Positions 25,216 to 35,038 of a stretch of 64,000 bases of DNA are shown piece by piece. The position numbers and the translations under genes are program-made. Under the pieces are notes generated by a model, which had not been told where the DNA came from, ran no database searches, and saw nothing but the letters and a program-made list of their open reading frames with translations. Source of the stretch: Mesorhizobium_K sp040049215. Lineage in GTDB: Bacteria > Pseudomonadota > Alphaproteobacteria > Rhizobiales > Rhizobiaceae. The stretch is from assembly GCF_040049215.1 (NCBI RefSeq), contig NZ_JBDZDN010000003.1:496001-560000 (forward strand), read 5' to 3'. How positions within the stretch are numbered: the first letter of the stretch is position 1; each line of letters opens with the position of its first letter.

Positions 25216-25994
25216 CTATGCGTTGAGGCGAAGGCGGGGCACGGCAGCGACCAGCGCGCGCCCGGCGGCCGATTGCGGATTGGCCACAACGTCGCGGGCA
25301 GGACCGTGTTCGACGATCTGGCCGGCATCCATGACGGCTATGCGGTGTGAAATCGCGCGGACGACGGCAAGGTCGTGGGAGACGAAGATATAGGCGATGC
25401 CGTGCTCGCGCTGCAGGTCGACCAGCAGATCGAGGATCTTTCCACGCACCGAGACATCGAGCGCCGACAACGCCTCGTCGAGCACGATGAGGTCCGGCTT
25501 CGTCGCGATGGCGCGGGCGATCGCCACGCGCTGGCGCTGCCCGCCGGAAATCTCGTGGATGGCGCGCAAGGCGAGCGCCGGGCCTAGCCCGACACGTTCG
25601 AGCAGGTCGGCGACGGCGGCCCGAAGTTCGGATGGGTTGGCGATGGCGTGGATGCGCAGCGGGTCGGCGAGCGCGCTGCCGACGGTGGCGCGTGGGTTGA
25701 AGGCGGAGAGCGGATCCTGGAACACCATCTGGATGTGACGCCGGATCGCGCGCAGTTTCTCGCCGCGCAGCGACAGGAGATCGACACCCGCGAAATCGAT
25801 GCGGCCGGCGTCAGGCTCGATCAGGCGCAGCAGAATGCGCGCAAGCGTCGACTTGCCGCTGCCCGAGGAACCGACCAGGCCGAGTGTCTGGCCGTGCGTG
25901 ACGGCGACAGAGGCCTGGTCGAGGGCGGCGACCCGACGGCTTCCGTTCGCATATGTCTTCGAGATGCCCGTGGCGGCGAGGAGAGGGGCGTTCA

Positions 25995-25995
<1 letters not shown>
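25216..25995 (-). CDS. peptide-type ABC transporter ATP-binding protein (DppF-like)
   Basis: A 259-residue ABC ATPase: Walker A GSSGSGKST, signature ISGGQRQRVAIARAIATKPD, Walker B LIVLDEALSALD, H-loop SHDLAVV. It is shorter than classical DppF (about 330 residues) and lacks most of the C-terminal oligopeptide extension, though it ends with residual helices. It energises uptake with the partner ATPase upstream, with which it shares one base (start at 25995). Confidence 0.88.
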
Positions 25996-26782
<787 letters not shown>

Positions 26783-26786
<4 letters not shown>

Positions 26787-27613
26787 GCCCGCGCCCTCCG
26801 CCGGCTCAGCGCATCGGCCAGCCCCTCTGACAAGAGGTAGACGCCGAGCACGGTGATCATCAGCGCAATGCCCGGCACGATCGACAGGAAGGGTGCCGAA
26901 CGCAGGACGTTACGGCCTTCCGCGATCATGGAACCCCAGGTGACGACGTTCGGGTCGCTTAAGCCGAGGAAGGAAAGCGCCGCCTCGATGAGGATGGAAC
27001 TGGCCACGATGACGGAACTGAGCGCCAGCACTGGCGGCAAGGCATTGGGCAGCACTTCGCTTAGCGCGATCTCCAGCGGGCGCATCCCGATGACGCGCGC
27101 GGCGGCGACATAGTCGCGCGCGCGGATCGACAGCACTTCGGCGCGGGCGAGCCGCGCCGGCCCGGTCCACGCGCCGAGCGCGATGGCGAGCACCACGACT
27201 GGCAGCGAGGCGCCGATGACGCTGACGAAGGCGAGCGCCAGCAGAAAGGCCGGCACGATCTGGAAGGCGTCGACGACCCGCATCAGCGCCTCGTCGATGA
27301 GCCCCCCGGCGAAGCCCGCTAGCGTGCCGATCAGCGAGCCGATGACGAGGGCCACGACCGCCGCCGCGATACCGACCGCGAGCGATGCGCGGGCGCCATG
27401 CACGAGTTCGGCCAATACGTCGCGGCCGAGCCGGTCGGTGCCGAGCGGCAGTGAGGGGTCGCTGAACGGCGGCAGCAGCGCCGGACCGACGATCGACAGC
27501 GGGTCATGCGGAAAGATCACGTCGGCGAAGATCGCCGTCAGGGCGAGCAGGCAGAGCACGGCAAGGCCTATCGCGCCTTCGGGCGAGCGCAGCAGTCGGA
27601 AGAAGACGTTCAT
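26783..27613 (-). CDS. peptide-type ABC transporter permease (DppC-like)
   Basis: A 276-residue inner-membrane permease. It has the DppC layout: an N-terminal helix (IGLAVLCLLALTAIFADVIF), the periplasmic segment PLGTDRLGRDVLAELVHGARASL, five further helices and the coupling EAA-like loop RARDYVAAARVIGMRPLEIALSEVLPNALP. Start 27613 overlaps the DppB-like stop by four bases. Confidence 0.88.
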
Positions 27614-28599
27614 GCCGAAGGCTCCGCCGCTCCGACGCGCAGGTCGAGCAGCGCATAGGCGATGTCGACCAGCAGGTTGACGACGATCACCAGGACGGCG
27701 CTGACGACGATGATGCCGGTGAGCAGCGGCGCATCCCGGCCCGCGACCGCCTCCTGCGCCAGCCGGCCGAAGCCGGGGATGGCGAACACGCTCTCAATGA
27801 CCACGCTGCCGCCGAGCATGGATGCCGCCTGGAGGCCGAGCATGGTGACGAGCGGCAGCAATGCGTTGCGCGCGATGTGGCGGTGCACGATGCGCCTGCG
27901 GGCGAGCCCCTTGGCGCGTGCGGCAAGCGCGAAATCCTGGCGCCAGGCTTCCGCCATGCCTGCGCGCATCATGCGCAGGAAGAGCGCGAGATAGATGAAG
28001 CTGAGGGCTGCGACCGGCAGCACCAGGTGCCAGGCGATGTCGAGGGCGCGCGATAAGCCCTCCTTGCCGGAGGCGATGGTTTCGATGCCGGCGGTCGGGA
28101 ACCAGCGCAACTGCACGGCGAAGACGACGCTGAACACCAGGCCGAGCCAGAAGCTCGGGACGGCGTAGAGCGCCAGCGAGCCGATGGAGAGCGCGCGGTC
28201 GGTAGCGCTGCCGGGCCGCGCGCCGGCGGCGATGCCGAGCGCCGATCCGAGCCCGAAGGAAAGCGCCGTCGCGCTGCCCATCAGCCACAGCGTGTTGGGC
28301 AGGCGTTCGAGGATGACCTCCAGGATCGGCCGACCGAAAACCACCGACAAGCCGAGGTCGAGACGGACAAGCGCGCTTGTGTAGAGCCACAGCCGCGCGA
28401 AGACGGATTGGTCGAGCCCGTAGCTTTCGCGCAGCGATTGCACCAGCGCCGGGTCGCCGCCGCCGATCGACAGCAGATAGGCGTCGACCGCGTCGCCGGG
28501 CGCGGCTTCAAGCAGGAGGAACGTGCCGACGACGACGATCAGCAGCACCGGAATGCTGCTGAGCAGCCTTCGCCTGGTGAGAAGAAAGGCACGTTTCAC
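27610..28599 (-). CDS. peptide-type ABC transporter permease (DppB-like)
   Basis: A 329-residue permease with the DppB pattern: first helix LLSSIPVLLIVVVGTFLLLEAAPGD, the YGLDQSVFARLWLY segment, and the cytoplasmic coupling loop RQDFALAARAKGLARRRIVHRHIARNALLPLVTMLG. Six membrane helices are expected. It starts 37 bases after the binding-protein stop and overlaps the DppC-like gene by four bases. Confidence 0.88.
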   Translation of the reverse strand: MKRAFLLTRRRLLSSIPVLLIVVVGTFLLLEAAPGDAVDAYLLSIGGGDPALVQSLRESYGLDQSVFARLWLYTSALVRLDLGLSVVFGRPILEVILERLPNTLWLMGSATALSFGLGSALGIAAGARPGSATDRALSIGSLALYAVPSFWLGLVFSVVFAVQLRWFPTAGIETIASGKEGLSRALDIAWHLVLPVAALSFIYLALFLRMMRAGMAEAWRQDFALAARAKGLARRRIVHRHIARNALLPLVTMLGLQAASMLGGSVVIESVFAIPGFGRLAQEAVAGRDAPLLTGIIVVSAVLVIVVNLLVDIAYALLDLRVGAAEPSA

Positions 28600-28636
28600 G
28601 CGGGATCGGACCTCAGCGATGCGATCCCAACATCTA

Positions 28637-30241
28637 TCACGATTCCAGCTCGGTATCCGCCCAGTTGGACACCGCCCAGCGCGGATTGTTGGAGACGTTC
28701 TTCACGCTGGTGCGCGCCACCGTGATGAAGCCCCACTCGGCGACGTTGATCAGCGGCAGGTCCTCCGCGACCAGCTTCTGGAACTCGTTGAAGAGTTCCG
28801 TGCGCGCCGCCACATCGACCGTCTGGTTGGCCTTGTCGATCAATGCGTCGAGCGTCGGGTTGGCGTAGCCGCCCTGGTTGGAGAAGGGCACGCCGTCAGG
28901 CGTTCCGCTCTTGACCAGGATGGTGGTCGAGATTGCCGGATCGCCGCGGAAGACCGGGGGCGCCACGGCGAGGTCGAAGTCGTGATCTGTGTAGACCGCC
29001 TTTATATGCGCGGCCGAATCGTTGTTGGCGATCTGGGCGTCGATGCCGATGGCTGCGAGCGCCTGCCGCAGGTAGTCGCCGAACTGCTTTGTCTCGGCGA
29101 AATAGGGCGCGGGCAGCAGTTTCAGCGAGAAACGGTTTCCGTAGGCCCCTTTCGGATAGCCTGCCTCGTCGAGCAGCGCATTGGCCTTGGCGACGTCGAA
29201 GGCATAGGTCGGGACGTCAGGGTCGTAAAACTCTGGTGCGTTTTGCGGGACGATGCCGGTCGCCGGCTTGGCGTAGCCGAGGAAGATCGTCTTGACGACG
29301 AAGTCCTTGTCGACGGCATGCGCGATAGCCTGGCGGACCTTCAGGTCGGCGAGTTCCTTGCGGCGATGGTTTATCTCGACGACGAGCTGGTAGGTCAGGC
29401 CTTCGTAGCCGGTCGAATAGACCTTGATGCCGTCGACCTTGGAGATGCGGTCGAGATCGGCGAGCGGCACCTGGCTGAAGGCTGCGAGCTGGATTTCGTC
29501 GGCTTCGAGCGCGCCGGCCGCCGCTGCGCGGTCGGGCAGCACACGGTAGACGATCTCGTCGAGCTTCGGCTGGCCTTCGCCCCAATAGGCCTCGTTCTTC
29601 TCCAGCCTGTAATACTCGCCCGGCTTGTGCTCGGCGAACTTGAATGGGCCGGTGCCGGTGAGCTTTGCGTTCGCGGGATCGGCCGCGATGTCCGCGCTGT
29701 TCTCATAGATGTGCTTTGCGACGACGGCAGTGACGGCGGGCAGGGCGTTGCGAATGAGCTGGAACGGCGTCGGCTTGGAGAATTTGAACACCGCCGTGTG
29801 TTCGTCCGGCGTGTCGACAGCTTCCAGGTTGGCGAAGACCAGCCGGCCGAGGTTCTGCAGCGGCTTCCAGACGTTCATCGCCGAGAAGGCCACGTCCGCC
29901 GAGGTGAACGGCTTGCCGTCGTGCCAGGTGACGCCCTCGCGCAGCTTGAAGGTGACCGAGAGGCCGTCCGCCGAGCCTTCCCAACTGGTCGCCAGCCGCG
30001 GCGCCAAACCGTCCTTGCCCTCGAAGGAGGCTTCAGCCAGCGGCTCGACCACTTTGCTGGCGACAAAGAAGACGCCGTTGGAGGCGACGATGGCGGGGTT
30101 GAGGTTCTTCGGCTCGGAATCGGCTGCCACGACGAGACGTCCGCCTGACTGGGCGAAACCCCTGACCGGCAGGGCCGCGGCGGCGGCGAGCATGGCCGTG
30201 CTCTGCAGGAGTATGCGGCGGGTGAACGAAATGTGAGACAT
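28637..30241 (-). CDS. extracellular solute-binding protein, family 5 (peptide-type)
   Basis: Periplasmic ligand-binding component that heads the operon. The 534-residue protein starts at ATG 30241 (GGAG upstream) with a twin-arginine-like signal SFTRRILLQSTAMLAAAAALPVRGFAQ. The mature part has the SBP_bac_5 signatures KLREGVTWHDGKPFTSADV and RQAIAHAVDK. Family 5 carries di- and oligopeptides, nickel, opines and other solutes; the ligand here cannot be told. The promoter lies between 30242 and the repeat region. Confidence 0.88.
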   Translation of the reverse strand: MSHISFTRRILLQSTAMLAAAAALPVRGFAQSGGRLVVAADSEPKNLNPAIVASNGVFFVASKVVEPLAEASFEGKDGLAPRLATSWEGSADGLSVTFKLREGVTWHDGKPFTSADVAFSAMNVWKPLQNLGRLVFANLEAVDTPDEHTAVFKFSKPTPFQLIRNALPAVTAVVAKHIYENSADIAADPANAKLTGTGPFKFAEHKPGEYYRLEKNEAYWGEGQPKLDEIVYRVLPDRAAAAGALEADEIQLAAFSQVPLADLDRISKVDGIKVYSTGYEGLTYQLVVEINHRRKELADLKVRQAIAHAVDKDFVVKTIFLGYAKPATGIVPQNAPEFYDPDVPTYAFDVAKANALLDEAGYPKGAYGNRFSLKLLPAPYFAETKQFGDYLRQALAAIGIDAQIANNDSAAHIKAVYTDHDFDLAVAPPVFRGDPAISTTILVKSGTPDGVPFSNQGGYANPTLDALIDKANQTVDVAARTELFNEFQKLVAEDLPLINVAEWGFITVARTSVKNVSNNPRWAVSNWADTELES

Positions 30242-30444
30242 GGGGCACTCCAAAAAAGCGGACGCGCAATCGTGCGTCGCGCAAGCGACGTGAGTTTCCG
30301 ATTTGCGGGCAGCTTAGCGCGAGGAATGCTTTTTTGCACCGAGCCACGCCGGAGAAAATTCCTATCAGCAATCGGGCTGTGTTGAGACTACGGGGCGACG
30401 AGTGCTTGCGTCTTCACCTCCGCGGGCGATCCGCGGGAGGGGGA

Positions 30445-30564
30445 GGCCGGCGCCCAATGGGAGCTGTTGCCTGAGCGGGCGCCGGCCGGACGGGCCCGCA
30501 AAGGTCCGCCGCAGTAGGATAACAACATGAAGCGAGGCGATTCGGATATTCCGTTATCGCGGAA
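30445..30564. repeat. structured intergenic element, copy A
   Basis: Starts with a perfect 11-base inverted repeat GGCCGGCGCCC (30445-30455) / GGGCGCCGGCC (30477-30487) and ends 60-80 bases later with TTCCGTTATCGCGGAA (30549-30564), itself a near-palindrome. Copy B, 182 bases downstream, has the same architecture. The two share GGATA(A/G)CA(A/C)CAT and CGTTATCGCGGAA in the same order, so they are diverged copies of one element. Confidence 0.6.
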
Positions 30565-30626
30565 TGACATGACGGGTAACGCTACCGGAACGCCGGTGCG
30601 AGTCGGCCACCCAAGTTCATGATAGG

Positions 30627-30742
30627 GGCCGGCGCCTTGGGGCTGGGGGGCTTGGGTTCAGGCGCCGGCCAATACGGGTGGGTGGACCCGCGGTCGGATA
30701 GCACCATCCCCGGGCGTCGCTGGCTATTACGTTATCGCGGAA
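30627..30742. repeat. structured intergenic element, copy B
   Basis: GGCCGGCGCC (30627-30636) pairs with GGCGCCGGCC (30661-30670); the unit then runs through ACGGG, GGATAGCACCAT and ends in CGTTATCGCGGAA (30730-30742). The element lies between the ABC operon and tRNA-Pro. The 661-base gap from 30242 to 30903 holds these two elements and otherwise no gene I can support. Confidence 0.6.
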
Positions 30743-30903
30743 CATAGCCGACCAGCGTCGAATTGAATTCAGGCGCAACCAGCAGGATCGCTCGCGGACA
30801 GGCTGTGACGCCGCGACAGCCGGCCCAAGCGCCCCGATGCGGCCCCGCCGCCTGTTTTTGCGCTTGCGTCGGACCCGCCCGTCTTCTAAGGCTCTCCGCG
30901 GTC

Positions 30904-30980
<77 letters not shown>

Positions 30981-31118
30981 TTTTTCAAAGTGTACGGCCC
31001 GAAGACATGGGTTACGGTTGCCCTTGCCGCCGGAATTTTACCCAAGCTTCATCGTCGCCGCGCGCGGGATTTGCGCTGGCCCTTGCCATCCCTCGTCTTC
31101 GCCGAAGGCGTGGTGATG

Positions 31119-32051
31119 TCACGACGTGTCGGGATGCTCCAGCACCTCGAAGGCGAACCAGTGGAGATCGGCCAGGACCTCGTGCACCTCGGCGCGGTGC
31201 CTGGCGGGACGCTGGCCGGGCGGGCGGCTCGGCCGCAGCGGCCACACACGGCGGGCGAGGCCGGCCTGCCGGTTTTTGTTTTGCGCGCCTGCGGCGTCCG
31301 GATTTCTGTTTTGCGCGCCTACGGCGTCGCGGCGGGCAGCCCGCCAGCGGGCGAAGCGTTTTGCCTGTCGCGGCAGGTCGTCGAGTGCCGCGCCCAGCGC
31401 CTGAAGGCGGAGCGCCATGCGGGTAGCGTCGAGGGGATCGTCGGGCGCGGGCGGGCGGCGAAGCGCGATGGGAGACGGCGCGGTAAAGCCTGGAAACGAG
31501 ATGCGCGGAATGCTTCTTTGGACCGGCCGCTTCGGCCTGGGGCGGAAGGGCCTGAGGGGGTCGAGCAGCGGCAGGGACAGCGCGCGGGGTGCGCGCGGCG
31601 CGCCGGCCATGGAGATGGTCGGGGCCCGAAATTTGGACGGCATCAGGATGCCAGTGCCGCCGGGCTTGCGCAGGAAGGTCGGCGCCGGTTTCGGCTTGCG
31701 CGGGCGCACCGGCGGCAGCGTCACGACCAGCCCGCGCGCCATGACGATGATCAGCCGCCGCACAGCGGATTCGGCCGGCCTGAGCAGGCTGAGGATCGCG
31801 CGGTGAAGGTGGCGCGGCAAGGTCAGCACGGGTTTCACCTCCCCCTTGTGGGGAGGTCGACGCGAAGCGTCGGGTGGGGGTTGCGGCGCTGCAATGACCC
31901 CCACCCGGCGGTCTGGCGACCGCCGACCTCCCCGAATTTCCTGTCCTTGGGGGGAGGCGAGGGCATCGCCGAGCCCAGCCATGGCGACGAGCATGGCCAG
32001 AATACGCTTCAGCGCTTCGCGGTTTTTCTCGATTGCCAGGTTCCAGTCCAT
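31119..32051 (-). CDS. hypothetical proline/arginine-rich protein carrying an in-frame palindromic repeat
   Basis: A 310-residue protein of unknown function. The N terminus (MDWNLAIEKNREALKRILAM) and the stretch LTLPRHLHRAILSLLRPAES look like conserved rhizobial sequence, as far as I can recall, followed by a long P/R-rich region. Residues about 31-73 are encoded by a palindromic repeat (31832-31960) that keeps the frame open. A 30-base imperfect tandem repeat near 31277-31328 adds AQN-R/K-N units. The C-terminal part (LHWFAFEVLEHPDTS) looks folded. No function can be suggested. Confidence 0.6.
   Translation of the reverse strand: MDWNLAIEKNREALKRILAMLVAMAGLGDALASPQGQEIRGGRRSPDRRVGVIAAPQPPPDASRRPPHKGEVKPVLTLPRHLHRAILSLLRPAESAVRRLIIVMARGLVVTLPPVRPRKPKPAPTFLRKPGGTGILMPSKFRAPTISMAGAPRAPRALSLPLLDPLRPFRPRPKRPVQRSIPRISFPGFTAPSPIALRRPPAPDDPLDATRMALRLQALGAALDDLPRQAKRFARWRAARRDAVGAQNRNPDAAGAQNKNRQAGLARRVWPLRPSRPPGQRPARHRAEVHEVLADLHWFAFEVLEHPDTS
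31832..31960. repeat. palindromic repeat element inside a coding region
   Basis: About 129 bases with nested perfect inverted repeats: GGGGAGGTCG (31850-31859) with CGACCTCCCC (31924-31933), and CGGGTGGGGGT (31871-31881) with ACCCCCACCCG (31897-31907), plus smaller hairpins at ACGC-GAA-GCGT and CGGT-CTGGCG-ACCG and flanking ACCTCCCC/GGGGAGGT. It resembles the abundant intergenic palindromic repeats of Rhizobiales but is translated here, in frame, within the hypothetical gene on the minus strand. Confidence 0.7.
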
Positions 32052-32138
32052 CGCCGCCAGTCCTGTTCGATAGGCGACGGCATTTTCACTCGGGTTCGGA
32101 GGGGTGTGGATAGAATTTTTTCTCGGCGATCGAGATCG

Positions 32139-33410
32139 TTACGGAATCGACGGTCGAAACGCGGGTGAGCGGGTTGGGGCGATTGTCCCGCGCCCCCGCT
32201 GATAGCGGTTTTCCAGCGCGATGGCGCCCCAGATCAGCCCGATCAGCAGGTAGAAGTGCCGCCAGTGGTCGGTATCGATCACCGTTCCGAGCGCTACATG
32301 GCCGAGGAAGACGACATAGGCGCAGAGCAGGAAGGGCTGCCACGGCCGGTCGCGGAAGAGGATGCGAAAACCCGCCGCGATCGTCCAGCCGATCATGATC
32401 GCCCATGCGGCGAAGCCCAGCCAGCCGTAGTCGAGCAGGGCCTTCAGCCAGATGTTGTGCGTGTCCTCGCCAAGCTGCTGGCCAAACACGAGCGGCCCGA
32501 TGCCGAGCGGATGCTCCATCGCCATCTGGAAGCCGATCGCATAGCGCGCGAAGCGGCCGAGCCGGGCGCTGTCATAGTCCTGCGCGAGCTGCGCGCGCTG
32601 GGTGAACATGTCGGCAACGCCGGGTATCTGCAGGACGACGAGGAAGGCGGCGATGAGCAGCGCCACCGCGGCGATCGTCATGACGACGATGCGCAGGCGA
32701 AACCGGCCGCTGTGGCTCTGCAGGAAGAGTGCGGCCGCCAGCATGACCGCCGCCGCGCCGAACAGGCCCCAGGCGCCGCGCGAGAATGAAAAGAAGATGC
32801 CGGCGACAACGATGAGCAGCGGCACGGCGTAGAGCATCATCCTCGCCGGATTGCCGGTCAGCACCAGATAGAGAAGGTAGATGCCGGGCAGGGCCAGGAA
32901 CGGTCCGAACACGTTCGGGTCCTGGAAGGCGCCGGCGGCGCGCTCGAATTTGGTGAACATCTCCGCACCCGGCAGCAGCCCGAAATAGCCGACGATGCCG
33001 AGCGTGGAGGTGATGACGGCTGCCGCGATCCAGGCCTGGAAGATAAGCCTGTAGAGCGAGGGCTGCGCCTCGGTGACGGCTGCGAAGAACACCGCCGTGA
33101 AGGCGAGAAACAGCGACACGGCGAGGTAGAGCGGCGTGTCCATCAGGTCGGACATCTGCGTCATCGAGATCATGCCGCCGATGTTGAAGGCGACGAGCAG
33201 CACGACCAGCGGCGCGATGGCGCGCGAGATGCGCAGGCCAAACAGCGCCCAGACGACGATCAGGCCCGCCATGTAGAGCTCGTAGGGCGCCGGCTCGCGG
33301 ATGACGAAGCCGGAGAGGAAGACGCCGAGCGCGACCGCTCCCGACGAGATCAGCGCGACGAGCTTGGCGTTGACCGCGTGTCGAGGCAGGCCGTAGGCGA
33401 GCGCGCTCAA
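32139..33410 (-). CDS. O-antigen ligase / Wzy-type polysaccharide polymerase family membrane protein
   Basis: A 423-residue protein with ten or more membrane helices and the Wzy_C core: a periplasmic loop (VLQIPGVADMFTQRAQLAQDYDSARLGRFARYAIGFQMAMEHPLGIGPLVFGQQLGEDTHNIWLKALLDYGWLG) whose R, H-P-L-G-x-G and TH-N residues are typical of polymerases and ligases. In this locus it most likely polymerises exopolysaccharide repeat units in the periplasm. It overlaps the sugar transferase gene by four bases. Confidence 0.82.
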   Translation of the reverse strand: MSALAYGLPRHAVNAKLVALISSGAVALGVFLSGFVIREPAPYELYMAGLIVVWALFGLRISRAIAPLVVLLVAFNIGGMISMTQMSDLMDTPLYLAVSLFLAFTAVFFAAVTEAQPSLYRLIFQAWIAAAVITSTLGIVGYFGLLPGAEMFTKFERAAGAFQDPNVFGPFLALPGIYLLYLVLTGNPARMMLYAVPLLIVVAGIFFSFSRGAWGLFGAAAVMLAAALFLQSHSGRFRLRIVVMTIAAVALLIAAFLVVLQIPGVADMFTQRAQLAQDYDSARLGRFARYAIGFQMAMEHPLGIGPLVFGQQLGEDTHNIWLKALLDYGWLGFAAWAIMIGWTIAAGFRILFRDRPWQPFLLCAYVVFLGHVALGTVIDTDHWRHFYLLIGLIWGAIALENRYQRGRGTIAPTRSPAFRPSIP

Positions 33411-34939
33411 TAGGCGTTTTCCGTGTTGAGCAGGCGGATCGGCGTCAGGAACAGGATCTCGAGATCGAACCAGAGCGACCAGTTCTCGATGTAGTGGAGG
33501 TCGTACTCGGTGCGCATCTTGATCTTCTCGTCGGTGTCCATCTCACCGCGCCAGCCGTTGATCTGCGCCCAGCCGGTGACGCCGGGCTTGACGCGATGGC
33601 GGGCGAAATAGCCGTCCACGACTTCGTTGTAGAGAAGGTTGTGCGATTGCGCGGCGACCGCGTGCGGGCGGGGGCCGACAAGCGACAGCGAGCCGAACAG
33701 GGCGTTGAAGAACTGGGGCAGTTCGTCGATCGATGTCTTGCGTATGAAGCGGCCGACGCGCGTGACGCGCGGATCGCCTTTGGTGACCGGCCGGATCGCG
33801 GTGGGGTCGGCCTGGTCGGTATACATCGAGCGGAACTTGTAGACCTCGATGATCTCATTGTTGAAGCCGTGGCGCTTCTGCCTGAACAGCACCGGCCCCT
33901 TGCTGTCGAGCTTGATGGCGATGGCGGTCGCGATCATGACCGGTGACAGCACGACGATGCCGAGCAGGCTGAACACCACGTCGAAGACGCGCTTGGCTAC
34001 GGAATCCCAATCATTGATGGGCTTGTCGAATATGTCGAGCATCGGCACCGAGCCGATGTAGGAATAGGAGCGCGGGCGGAACTGCAGCTGGTTCGAATGC
34101 GCCGAGAGGCGGATGTCGACCGGCAGCACCCAGAGCTTCTTCAGGAGCGAAAGCACGCGCGTCTCGGCCGTCAGCGGCAGCGAGACGATCAGCATGTCGA
34201 TGCGCGCGATGCGGGCGAACTCGATCAGTTCGGAGATGGTGCCTAGCTTCGGGTAGCCGGCAACGAGCGGCGGCGAGCGGCGGTCGTCGCGGTCGTCGAA
34301 GATCCCGCAGATGCGGATGTCGTTGTAGGGCTGCTGTTCGATCGAGCGGATCAGCGTCTCGGCGGCCTTGCCGCCGCCGACGATCACCGCGCGCCGCTCG
34401 ATCCGGCCGTTGCGCGCCCAGCGCTTGACCATATGCGCCAGCAGAAGCCTGGGGCCGAGTAGCAGCAGCAGGCCCACCACGAACCAGCCGGCAAACCAGA
34501 CGCGCGAAAAATCGTCGGCGAGCTTGAGGAAGAAACCGGCGACGGCGAAGAGCGCCAGGGTTCCGGCCCATACGATTGCGATGCGCGTGATGTTGGAGAC
34601 CGGCCGCATCAGCGCGGGAAGCTGGTAGCAGTCCGTGATGTCGAGAAGGATGACGGCGATCAGCGATGCGCCCGCGATCACCACCGGATAATGCCAGTCG
34701 AGGTCGGTGCCGAGGCCGACATAGTCGACGAAGAGCGCGGCGCCGGAAATGACGAGAAGCGCGAGCTCGACAAGGCGCAACACGCCGCTGACCATGATCG
34801 GGGACATTGTGTCGCGCCGGTACTGCGCGGCCACCTGCCTGGCCGTCTCGTTGAGCTGGCCGGGCTGGCTCTTGTCGCCGCCTTCATGCTTGCGCACCGC
34901 TTCCGCGGAGAAGCGGCTCGCCGGCTCTATCTTGTTCAT
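33407..34939 (-). CDS. undecaprenyl-phosphate sugar phosphotransferase (WcaJ/PssY-like)
   Basis: Adds the first sugar-1-phosphate to undecaprenyl phosphate to start a repeat unit. The 510-residue protein has four N-terminal helices, a CoA-binding-like Rossmann domain (RRAVIVGGGKAAETLIRSIEQ), then a fifth helix and the catalytic bacterial sugar transferase domain: KRVFDVVFSLLGIVVLSPVM, FRQKRHGFNN, KFRSMYTD, RKTSIDELPQFFNALFGSLSLVGPRPHA and KPGVTGWAQINGWRGE. This layout is that of glucose-1-phosphate transferases; the sugar itself is inferred. First gene of the wcaJ-wzy pair. Confidence 0.92.
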   Translation of the reverse strand: MNKIEPASRFSAEAVRKHEGGDKSQPGQLNETARQVAAQYRRDTMSPIMVSGVLRLVELALLVISGAALFVDYVGLGTDLDWHYPVVIAGASLIAVILLDITDCYQLPALMRPVSNITRIAIVWAGTLALFAVAGFFLKLADDFSRVWFAGWFVVGLLLLLGPRLLLAHMVKRWARNGRIERRAVIVGGGKAAETLIRSIEQQPYNDIRICGIFDDRDDRRSPPLVAGYPKLGTISELIEFARIARIDMLIVSLPLTAETRVLSLLKKLWVLPVDIRLSAHSNQLQFRPRSYSYIGSVPMLDIFDKPINDWDSVAKRVFDVVFSLLGIVVLSPVMIATAIAIKLDSKGPVLFRQKRHGFNNEIIEVYKFRSMYTDQADPTAIRPVTKGDPRVTRVGRFIRKTSIDELPQFFNALFGSLSLVGPRPHAVAAQSHNLLYNEVVDGYFARHRVKPGVTGWAQINGWRGEMDTDEKIKMRTEYDLHYIENWSLWFDLEILFLTPIRLLNTENAY

Positions 34940-35038
34940 GGCTGCTGCCGACCCGTGCGTTCGGCATTTCGCTAGCAGAAGATAGCTAAGAAAGCCTTGA
35001 ATGCGGTCGTTGCATTCGACCCGCCGTGGGCAATGCGA

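Noticed and set aside
30617..30745. Short minus-strand frames in the twin intergenic elements (starting M-F-R-D-N and M-S-F-R-D-N)
   Set aside because: Both arise from the repeated CGTTATCGCGGAA motif read backwards; the rest of the frames do not resemble each other or any protein, and no ribosome site is present. They are better described as repeats.
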